Positions 48,399 to 55,667 of a stretch of DNA of 64,000 nucleotides are shown here, piece by piece; within the stretch, counting starts at the first letter, position 1; the number at the start of each line of letters is the position of its first letter. This stretch comes from Methanoculleus sp. UBA374 (GTDB lineage Archaea; Halobacteriota; Methanomicrobia; Methanomicrobiales; Methanoculleaceae). The notes beneath the pieces are model-generated. The model worked only from the letters and a program-made list of their open reading frames with translations, was not told where the DNA came from and made no database searches. Location: NCBI GenBank assembly GCA_002508705.1, contig DAYL01000019.1, positions 53,028 to 117,027 of the forward strand, read 5' to 3'. The translations under genes and the position numbers were made by a program.

Positions 48399-51143
48399 AT
48401 GCTCGAAGAAGAATATACGCTCGATTATTTCCGATCTCAGGGATTTGAACGGAAGGTCTGCAAGAGTTGCGGGGCGGCCTTCTGGACCCGGGACCCTGAA
48501 CAGGAGTTTTGCGGCGACGCACCGTGCGTGACGTATAACTTCATCGGCAACCCGGTCTTCAAGCCCCATACCGTTGATGAGATGCGGGAGGCGTTCCTCT
48601 CGTTCTTTGAGCGGCACGGCCATACACGCCTCGAACGATACCCTGTGGCCGCACGGTGGAGGGACGATATTTACCTCACCATCGCATCCATCGCCGACTT
48701 TCAGCCGTTCGTCACGAGCGGGGTCGTTCCCCCGCCGGCGAACCCGTTGACCATCTCCCAGCCCTGCATCCGCTTAAACGACCTTGACTCCGTCGGCAGG
48801 TCGGGGCGTCACCTGACGCTCTTTGAGATGATGGCGCACCATGCTTTCAATACCCCGGGCGAGCAGATCTACTGGAAGGACGAGACGGTCGCTCTCTGCG
48901 ATGAGTTCATCGCGTCTATCGGGGGCGACCCCACCCGTGTCAGTTATAAGGAGCACCCCTGGTTCGGCGGCGGGAACGCCGGGGCGTCCGTCGAGGTACT
49001 CATCGGCGGCCTCGAAGTTGCAACGCTGGTCTTCATGAACCTCGGACGGCAGAAGACCGATCAGCCGCCCGTCGATGTGAACGGAGTGCCTTACTACCCG
49101 ATGCCGCTGAACATCGTGGACACCGGATACGGCCTTGAGCGGTTCGTCTGGGCCTCAAAGGGTTCGCCGACGATCTACGATGCGGTCTTCCCGGAGATGG
49201 TAAGCCGCCTGATGCGTTCGTCTCATCTGGAGCACCTCCTCGACAACCCGGAGTTCACGAAGATCATGGGCCTGAGCGCCCGGTTCGCCGGGGTGATGGA
49301 CATCTCCGGGACGAATCTCTACAACCTCCGGCGGAAGGTCGCCGAGGCGATCGATGTGCCGGTGGAGCGGCTGGAGCGGATCGTCGTCCCGATCGAGAAG
49401 GTCTATTCGGTCGCCGACCACACCCGCTGCCTCGCCTACATGCTCGGCGACTGCATCGTTCCCTCGAATGTCCGGGAAGGGTATCTCGCCCGGCTCGTGC
49501 TCCGCCGGACGCTCCGGATGATGAACGATCTCTCGATGGACGAGGACCTGGCGGACCTCGTGGAGGCGCAGATGCAGATCGTGGGGACCGAGAACTTCGG
49601 GCAGGACGTCGCCGTGGTCCGCGAGATCGTGGCGAACGAGGAGGAGAGGTATGCAAGCACCCTCGAGCGCGGGACCAGGATCGTCCAGAAGATCGCCCGG
49701 AACTACAAGGCAAAGAGTGCGCGGGTTCCCCTTTCGGAGGTCATCACCCTCTACGACTCGCACGGCATTCCGCCCGAAGTGGTGAAGGACGTCGCTGCCG
49801 CCGAGGGGGCCGTCGTGGAGATCCCCGACAACTTTTACTCGCTGATCGCCGATATGCACTCGGAAGCGCAGAAAGAGGCGAAAGGTGAGGACCCGCTTGC
49901 CCCCTACCGCGAGCGGGCCGAATCCCTGCCCCCGACGAAGAAACTCTACTACGAGCAGTCGGGCAAGGTCGAGTTCGAGGCGATGGTGCTCGATTACTTC
50001 GACGGGGTGGCGGTGCTGGACCAGACGCTCTTTTACCCCGAAGGCGGCGGTCAGCCGTCCGATACCGGCACCCTCGTGACGTCCGAGAGCGTGGTGCGGG
50101 TGGAGGAGGCGGTAAAAATCGGCGAGGTGATCCTCCACCGGGTCACGGGCGGCTCCCTGAAGCGCGGCGACCGGGTGAAGGGTGTGGTGGACGAGGAGCG
50201 CCGCCTGTCGTTGACGCGCCATCACACGGCGACCCACATCCTCCTGTACGCCGCAAAGAAGGTGCTCGGCGCCCACGTGCACCAGGCCGGCGCCCAGAAG
50301 GGGAGCGAGGTCTCCCGTCTGGACATCCGGCACTATACGCATATCACGCCCGAGGAACTCCAGCGGATCGAGATAGAGGCGAACCGTATGGTCATGGCCG
50401 ATACCCCGGTCTATATCAACGTCGAGGAGCGGACGAAGGCCGAGCAGAAGTACGGGTTTGGTCTCTACCAGGGCGGCGTTCCGCCGGGCCGGAATATCCG
50501 GACGGTGCAGGTGGGGAGCGACGTCCAGGCGTGTGCCGGAACCCATGTCCGGACAACCGGGGAGATCGGGTTTATCCGGGTCGTCGGCGTTGAACACATT
50601 CAGGACGGCGTCGAGCGGCTGGTCTTTGCTGCCGGGCTTGCCGCCGTGCACGCCGTGCAGAACATGGCGGGGCTCCTCCAGGCGTCCGCCGATGTGGTGA
50701 GCGTCCAGCCCGAGAACCTGCCCGCGACGGTGGCACGCTTCTTTTCGGAGTGGAAGGAGCAGAAGAAGGAGATCGAGCGCCTCCAGAAGAAGGTAGTGGA
50801 CCTTCAGGTGCAGCACCTCGGCGGCGAGACGGTCGACGGGGTCAGGGTTGTCGTCAGGCAGGTGGATGCGGATCAGAAAGAACTCGTTGCGCTTGCCACT
50901 CTCGTCTCTGATGAGGGTGGCGTGGCGCTCTTTGTATCGGCAGACGGAACCGTGAAAGTGGTGGCGGCGTCGGGCGTATCGGCGGTGAATGCTGTCGACG
51001 TCGTCCGGGAGGTCTGCAGCATCCTCGGCGGCAGGGGCGGCGGCAAGCCGAACCTTGCGCAGGGCGCCGGAACGGATGCCTCCCGGCTCGACGAGGCGCT
51101 CGAACGTGGGCGCAGCCGGATCCTTGAAGAACTCCATGGTTGA
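48399..51143 (+). CDS. alaS: Alanyl-tRNA synthetase, archaeal type
   Basis: The 914-residue enzyme charges tRNA-Ala. It has the archaeal N-terminal extension with cysteines at 21, 24, 38 and 43. The catalytic core follows (HTRLERYPVAARWRDDIYLT, GGGNAGASVEVLIGGLEVAT). The editing domain has HHTATHIL near 608 and CAGTHV near 711. A C-terminal DHHA1-like segment is seen (ILGGRGGGKPNLAQGAG). Length is normal. ACTATATC near 48350 may be the TATA box. Confidence 0.97.
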   Translation: MLEEEYTLDYFRSQGFERKVCKSCGAAFWTRDPEQEFCGDAPCVTYNFIGNPVFKPHTVDEMREAFLSFFERHGHTRLERYPVAARWRDDIYLTIASIADFQPFVTSGVVPPPANPLTISQPCIRLNDLDSVGRSGRHLTLFEMMAHHAFNTPGEQIYWKDETVALCDEFIASIGGDPTRVSYKEHPWFGGGNAGASVEVLIGGLEVATLVFMNLGRQKTDQPPVDVNGVPYYPMPLNIVDTGYGLERFVWASKGSPTIYDAVFPEMVSRLMRSSHLEHLLDNPEFTKIMGLSARFAGVMDISGTNLYNLRRKVAEAIDVPVERLERIVVPIEKVYSVADHTRCLAYMLGDCIVPSNVREGYLARLVLRRTLRMMNDLSMDEDLADLVEAQMQIVGTENFGQDVAVVREIVANEEERYASTLERGTRIVQKIARNYKAKSARVPLSEVITLYDSHGIPPEVVKDVAAAEGAVVEIPDNFYSLIADMHSEAQKEAKGEDPLAPYRERAESLPPTKKLYYEQSGKVEFEAMVLDYFDGVAVLDQTLFYPEGGGQPSDTGTLVTSESVVRVEEAVKIGEVILHRVTGGSLKRGDRVKGVVDEERRLSLTRHHTATHILLYAAKKVLGAHVHQAGAQKGSEVSRLDIRHYTHITPEELQRIEIEANRMVMADTPVYINVEERTKAEQKYGFGLYQGGVPPGRNIRTVQVGSDVQACAGTHVRTTGEIGFIRVVGVEHIQDGVERLVFAAGLAAVHAVQNMAGLLQASADVVSVQPENLPATVARFFSEWKEQKKEIERLQKKVVDLQVQHLGGETVDGVRVVVRQVDADQKELVALATLVSDEGGVALFVSADGTVKVVAASGVSAVNAVDVVREVCSILGGRGGGKPNLAQGAGTDASRLDEALERGRSRILEELHG

Positions 51144-51756
51144 CGAAGTTGTCGTTATTCAGCCGGGCGATGAACGAGCGCAGAAGATCGCACGGGCAAT
51201 GGCGAGCCAGACGGCGAATGCGGTCATCCAGACTTTCGGTGCCGGGCCGCTGACGTCGTCGGAGGTTGCGCGGCGGATGGCGATCCCCATCACCACCGCC
51301 ACCTATCACATCGAAAATCTCCTTGATGCCGGGCTCCTTAAGGTTATGACGACCCGCTGGAGCGAGAAAGGACGCGAGGTGAAGGTCTATGGCCTTGCTA
51401 ACCAGGTGTTCATCATCGCCCCTCAGGAAAGCGATCTCCGGTCGGTGTTGCGGAAGTACACGATGCTCTTCGGGATCGTCGTCCTCGCGAGCCTCGGTCT
51501 TCTGGCGTTCCTTCCGGCGGTACTGCCGGGCCTTCAGGACGCGTCGTCGCCCGAACCGAAGATTGCCGGCGTCAATGAGGAACTCTCGGCACTTCGGGCC
51601 CCCCTCGATACCGCCGGGGTGCCGTCGGTCCACGACCTGGTGATGGGCTTCTTCTTCGGAGCGTGCGCGGTGCTACTCGTACTGATGGTCTACGAGGTCT
51701 ATTACTGGTGGCGCACCTCCGGGCGCTATCGGGCGGAAAAAGAACAGGGTGAGTGA
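51136..51756 (+). CDS. ArsR-like winged-helix protein with two membrane helices
   Basis: The 206-residue protein has a winged helix at about 10-95 (RAQKIARAMASQTANAVIQT, LTSSEVARRMAIPITTATYH, LLDAGLLKVMTTRWSEKGRE). Two hydrophobic helices follow, about 112-132 and 172-192. It is thus a membrane-tethered regulator-like protein. ATG 51136 overlaps alaS by 8 bases. Whether it controls translation genes or senses membrane state is unknown. Confidence 0.8.
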   Translation: MVDEVVVIQPGDERAQKIARAMASQTANAVIQTFGAGPLTSSEVARRMAIPITTATYHIENLLDAGLLKVMTTRWSEKGREVKVYGLANQVFIIAPQESDLRSVLRKYTMLFGIVVLASLGLLAFLPAVLPGLQDASSPEPKIAGVNEELSALRAPLDTAGVPSVHDLVMGFFFGACAVLLVLMVYEVYYWWRTSGRYRAEKEQGE

Positions 51757-51796
51757 AACAGGGTCCGGGATGATAAAAAGGGTTTTGGGTCTTTAC

Positions 51797-51922
51797 TCAT
51801 CGCCCCCTGACAACTCCGTCATTCTGGGGTTTTCCACTTCCGGCTTCAACTTTTGCCCCGCATTTCGGGCATCGCGTCTTTTTCGGGTTGATCTCTGCAC
51901 CGCAACTGTAGCATTTTGGCAT
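51797..51922 (-). CDS. 41-residue zinc-ribbon protein
   Basis: The frame starts ATG 51922 after a strong GGTGATAAACC ribosome site and encodes MPKCYSCGAEINPKKTRC, then PKCGAKV and a short tail ending VVRGR. Two C-x2-C pairs make a zinc ribbon. Such mini zinc ribbons are often subunits of RNA polymerase or ribosome-associated factors, but this one has no recognised family. It was missed by length-limited gene calling. It faces the convergent alaS/HTH pair. Confidence 0.78.
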   Translation of the reverse strand: MPKCYSCGAEINPKKTRCPKCGAKVEAGSGKPQNDGVVRGR

Positions 51923-52254
51923 GGTTTATCACCACACTATGCCTGATAGGAGCCTGCTACCATAAGGTTATCCAATGGCGATCCCGGTCGAAATATCTGT
52001 ATAGAAAGGAATCGCCGGTATGCGTCCCTGAATATGTCATCCGACGTTTTTTTCGCGATGTTGTTCTCTCCGTATTCGCGGGGTCGATGCCGGTCCTTGC
52101 TCGGAGAAGACCGGGTTCATCAGGGCTCTGCGTTAACCTGTTCGATACGCGTCCGGGTATATTATCCTGTAAATCGGGTCATCTGGATTTTTTGACATCC
52201 AGCATATATTTGTATGTGGATAAAAATTATAATCCCGCTCGTCAACTATGATCT
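51923..52254. other. Intergenic region with divergent promoters
   Basis: The 332 bases hold no gene. AAAATTATAA near 52222-52231 is a TATA box placed about 24-33 bases before the UPF0316 ATG at 52255, with no ribosome site, so leaderless expression is likely. The opposite end holds the leader of the zinc-ribbon gene. Confidence 0.5.
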
Positions 52255-52860
52255 ATGCTCGGCATCGTCCCTGATATCGGCCCAGAGGTCTTCTCCCTGG
52301 TCATAGTCCCGTTATTCATCTTCTTTGCACGGATCTGTGACGTTACTATCGGGACGATGCGGATCATCTTCGTCGCCCGGGGGATGAAGATGGTCGCCCC
52401 GATCCTCGGCTTTTTCGAGGTCTTCATCTGGATCGTGGCCATCGGCCAGATCGTTCAGAACCTCACGAATCCGCTCAACTACTTTGCTTATGCGGCCGGG
52501 TTCGCCACCGGAAACTATGTCGGCATGCTCGTCGAGGAGCGGCTGGCGATGGGGCTTGCGCTCATCCGGATCATCACCCAGAGGGACGCAACAAATCTCA
52601 TCGACTCCCTCCGCGCCGCCGGCTACGGGGTGACGGTCCTCGACGCCCAGGGGAAGATGGGCCCCGGCAAGGTCCTCTTCCTGGTGGTCAAGCGAAAGAA
52701 CATCCGGGACGTGGAGAACGCCATCCACACGTTTAATCCGAAGGCGTTCTACTCCATCGAGGACGTCCGTCGGGCGGCCGAAGGGACGTTCCCGACCGTC
52801 ACGCCGGGCCCGACTCCGTTTCACCCCTCTTTCGTCAGGGTCATCCGGAAGGGGAAGTGA
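52255..52860 (+). CDS. UPF0316/DUF2179-type membrane protein
   Basis: The 201-residue protein has three hydrophobic helices in the first 95 residues ([53 protein letters not shown]). A cytosolic DUF2179 domain follows ([40 protein letters not shown]). DUF2179 may bind nucleotides, but the role is unknown. Its last 20 bases overlap the converging sugar dehydrogenase gene. Confidence 0.86.
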   Translation: MLGIVPDIGPEVFSLVIVPLFIFFARICDVTIGTMRIIFVARGMKMVAPILGFFEVFIWIVAIGQIVQNLTNPLNYFAYAAGFATGNYVGMLVEERLAMGLALIRIITQRDATNLIDSLRAAGYGVTVLDAQGKMGPGKVLFLVVKRKNIRDVENAIHTFNPKAFYSIEDVRRAAEGTFPTVTPGPTPFHPSFVRVIRKGK

Positions 52861-53995
52861 CCTCCGGATAGGTTATCCGGTAGACGGCACCGGCCCGGTC
52901 GTCCGAGACCAGGAGCGAACCGTCGTTTGCAATCTGCACGTCCACGGGCCGTCCCCAGGCTTCACGGCCCTGGAGCCAGCCTTCCGCGAAGACCTCGTAG
53001 GAGGTGGGCGTACCGTTGTCAAGGGTGACCATCGTCACCCGGTAGCCGACCAGCTCCGCCCTGTTCCAGGACCCGTGCTCGGCGATGAAGATCCGGTCGC
53101 GATACTCTTCCGGGAACTGCTCGCCGTCATAGAACCGCATGCCGAGCGCTGCGACGTGCGGCCCGAGTTCCTGTTCCGGCGGCGTGAAGTCCTCGCACGA
53201 TCGCCCCGCCCCGAACTCGGGGTCGGGGATCGAAGAGCCGTGGCAGAAGGGGAACCCGAAGTGCATCCCGGGTTCCGGCGCCCGGTTCAGTTCGTCGGGC
53301 GGGACGTCGTCGCCGAGCCAGTCGCGGCCGTTGTCGGTGAACCAGAGGTCCCCGGTCTCCGGGTGCCAGTCGAACCCTACCGTATTCCGGATGCCCCGGG
53401 CGTAGGTCTCGAGATCGGTCCCGTCCGGGTCCATCCGGAGGATGGTGCCGAACCGCTCGTCGTCGGGGTCGCAGACGTTGCAGGGCACACCTACCGGAAT
53501 GTAGAGTTTCCCGTCGGGTCCGAACGCGATGAATTTCCACCCGTGCAATGCTTCATCGGGAAATGCGTCGCTCACCACCTCCGGTTCGGGCGGGTTCGAG
53601 AGGTCCGTCTCGATATCGTCGTAACGCAGGATGCGGCCGATCTCGGCGACGTAAAGCGAACCGTTCCGGAAGGCGACGCCGTTCGGGGAGTCGAGACCGC
53701 CTGCGATGGTGATCACCTCATCGCCTCTTCCGTTGCCATCGCGGTCGGGGATGGCGTAGACGTTTCCGGGATCACGACTTCCGACGAAGAGCGTCCCGTT
53801 TGGGGAGATCGTCATCGACCTCGCCCCGGTGACGTTCCCGGCATAAACATCGATGGTAAACCCCGGCGGGAGGGTGATCGTATCGAGCGGCAGGGTGCCG
53901 CCGGTGCCGCCGGGCGGCATCACGACGGCCACGACGATGCAAAGGAGGCTAAACACTGCAACGGCAGCAAAAATAATGACGATCCGGCGTGTCAT
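52841..53995 (-). CDS. PQQ-type soluble aldose dehydrogenase family protein
   Basis: The 384-residue protein has an N-terminal signal or anchor ([20 protein letters not shown]). A six-bladed beta-propeller follows with repeats such as [58 protein letters not shown] and [20 protein letters not shown]. These match glucose/sorbosone dehydrogenase folds. PQQ is not usually made by methanogens, so the native cofactor or even enzymatic function is uncertain. It is exported to the cell surface. Confidence 0.83.
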   Translation of the reverse strand: MTRRIVIIFAAVAVFSLLCIVVAVVMPPGGTGGTLPLDTITLPPGFTIDVYAGNVTGARSMTISPNGTLFVGSRDPGNVYAIPDRDGNGRGDEVITIAGGLDSPNGVAFRNGSLYVAEIGRILRYDDIETDLSNPPEPEVVSDAFPDEALHGWKFIAFGPDGKLYIPVGVPCNVCDPDDERFGTILRMDPDGTDLETYARGIRNTVGFDWHPETGDLWFTDNGRDWLGDDVPPDELNRAPEPGMHFGFPFCHGSSIPDPEFGAGRSCEDFTPPEQELGPHVAALGMRFYDGEQFPEEYRDRIFIAEHGSWNRAELVGYRVTMVTLDNGTPTSYEVFAEGWLQGREAWGRPVDVQIANDGSLLVSDDRAGAVYRITYPEVTSPSG

Positions 53996-54183
53996 CTGGA
54001 GTCATCTCCAGGACTCCGGATGACGGGCGTGGATATAGCCGTTACTCACGGAGGGCCACCGCCCTGGTCGCTCATGTTTGTGCAGGCGCTTGGCCGGGCG
54101 CGCGGAGGCCCGAACGGATGCGTAGGTTTATCTATTCTGCAGGAAGAACCACCCATGTCGCCAACCGGCATAGGAGACAGACC

Positions 54184-54471
54184 ATGATAACCATTGTTGC
54201 TAAATGCAGCGTAAAACCGGGTAAGGCAGATGAACTCGTGGAGATCGCCCGCGATGTCGTCGAAGCGAGCAGAAAAGAAGCCGGGAACGAGTCCTACAAC
54301 TTCTATGCAGACCTCGCCGACCCCACGAAATTTACATTTGTCGAGGTCTGGAAAGACCAGGCCGCAATCGATTTTCACAGCGCCACCCCCCATTTTCTGG
54401 GCTTCGTGGAGAAGGCGGGACCCCTGTTTACCGGTCCGCTCGACATCGCCCAGTACCGAAAACTCACCTGA
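54184..54471 (+). CDS. Antibiotic biosynthesis monooxygenase (ABM) domain protein
   Basis: The 95-residue protein is one ABM dimeric ferredoxin-like fold: MITIVAKCSVKPGKADELVE, ARDVVEASRKEAGNESYNFY, FVEVWKDQAAIDFHSATPHF. Members act as cofactor-free quinol oxygenases or have unknown roles in redox defence. GGAGA lies before the ATG, and GTTTATCTATT about 55 bases upstream may be the promoter. The gene stands alone. Confidence 0.86.
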   Translation: MITIVAKCSVKPGKADELVEIARDVVEASRKEAGNESYNFYADLADPTKFTFVEVWKDQAAIDFHSATPHFLGFVEKAGPLFTGPLDIAQYRKLT

Positions 54472-54712
54472 ACCCTCCTTTTCCGAAACGGAAAAGTTCT
54501 TCTCACCCTCTTCTCTTTCTCCCTGCATGATTAAAGCGACATCCGGTTCGTGAAATTTCCAGCATTCTCAACACAGAACATAGTCATATGCCCGTCTGCC
54601 AATCGTGCCGGTCGTTGTGTTGATCGGCAGCGATCGGCACAGGCCCGTAGCCGGGCGCTCACGGGGCCCGCGCGAACCCCTCGTTTACAGATAAGCGAAC
54701 GGATGGCGTACC
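54472..54712. other. Intergenic region upstream of the alcohol dehydrogenase remnant
   Basis: The 241 bases contain no supported gene. I looked for the missing N-terminal part of the dehydrogenase in all three forward frames and saw no matching stretch. A stop codon at 54692-54694 closes the remnant frame upstream. Confidence 0.45.
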
Positions 54713-54946
54713 GTGGAACAGGCGATCAGGACGGTCAGGCCCGGCGGGAAGATCGGGAACGTCAGCTACCCCGGCTCGGCGACTGGGCCGGGGATGGAGA
54801 AACTTGCAAGCCTCATCGAGGCCGACAGGCTCAACCTCTCTCCGATGCTCACCTGTCGGTTAAGGAGCTTCGAGAACCTCGAAAAAGCCCTGCCCCCGAT
54901 GAAGGAGAAGCCGCGCGACCTCATCAGGCCTGTCATTGTGATGAAA
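54713..54946 (+). pseudogene. C-terminal remnant of a zinc alcohol dehydrogenase
   Basis: The frame reads EQAIRTVRPGGKIGNVSYPG, then MEKLASLIEADRLNLSPMLT, RSFENLEKALPPMKEKPRDL and IRPVIVMK. This is the C-terminal end of class III-like zinc alcohol dehydrogenases, with the segment between the first two blocks shortened. The catalytic and NAD-binding N-terminal two thirds are absent and a stop lies just upstream. There is no natural stop at the family end. I read it as a decayed gene fragment, not an expressed protein. Confidence 0.75.
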
Positions 54947-54950
54947 GCCC

Positions 54951-55667
54951 TCACGCAAACCGCCGGATGCCGGCAAGCGGGGGGAGGACCACCGCCTCGC
55001 CGTCGACCTCCACCACCGGCTGCAGGCCGCCCGCATCAACGCGGCGGAGAATGGGCGAGAGGAAGTCCCGGCCCTTTGCGTGATTTATCACGACGCCGGG
55101 TGAGAGCGGGTTTGCGGCCGGCATCACAACGAGGTCTTTTCCGTGCACGACGCCCTGTCCGTAGAGGAAGCAGGAGAACCGCGCCATATCGATCTCGATC
55201 ACCGGGTGGTCGTGGCCGATGACGAGCGTCCCGTGGTCCTCGACCTCCCGGTCGCCGTGAACCACCGTATACCCGCCGCGGTCGTAACGGTCGACCGTCC
55301 CCCCGGCGACCGCCGGGAGCATGGCGTCATGCGTTCCTCTGACGAGGACGACCTCGCATTCCGTCCGGAGGGCGGCAAGGATCGTCGAGAGCGTCTCCTT
55401 CACTCCCCGGCTCACCCGGTCGAAGGCATGGAAGATGTCTCCGTCGAGGACGAAGACCGTCGGTCCGAACCGATCGAGGACGGCCTCGAACCGGTCGAGC
55501 AGCGTCTCCTCCTCATGGAGCGGGAAGTGGAGCCCCTGCCGGTAGAGGGTCTCGGCAAGACCGATATGGACGTCGGAGACGACGCAGAGGCCGAGGTCCC
55601 GGACGTAGAGGGCGCCCTTATAGAAGCCAAACCGGCGGAGGAGGTCGGTTTCGCCGACTGCGGTCAT
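54951..55667 (-). CDS. Metallophosphoesterase of the Lhr-associated type (COG1407)
   Basis: The 238-residue protein has the calcineurin-like motifs VVSDVHIGLAETLYRQG, VLDGDIFHAFDRVS, VLVRGTHDAML and VIGHDHPVIEI. These are expected for two-metal phosphoesterases. COG1407 proteins are often encoded next to Lhr-type helicases and can act as DNA nucleases in bacterial homologues. It overlaps the Lhr stop by ATGA. Substrate in archaea is not established. Confidence 0.88.
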   Translation of the reverse strand: MTAVGETDLLRRFGFYKGALYVRDLGLCVVSDVHIGLAETLYRQGLHFPLHEEETLLDRFEAVLDRFGPTVFVLDGDIFHAFDRVSRGVKETLSTILAALRTECEVVLVRGTHDAMLPAVAGGTVDRYDRGGYTVVHGDREVEDHGTLVIGHDHPVIEIDMARFSCFLYGQGVVHGKDLVVMPAANPLSPGVVINHAKGRDFLSPILRRVDAGGLQPVVEVDGEAVVLPPLAGIRRFA

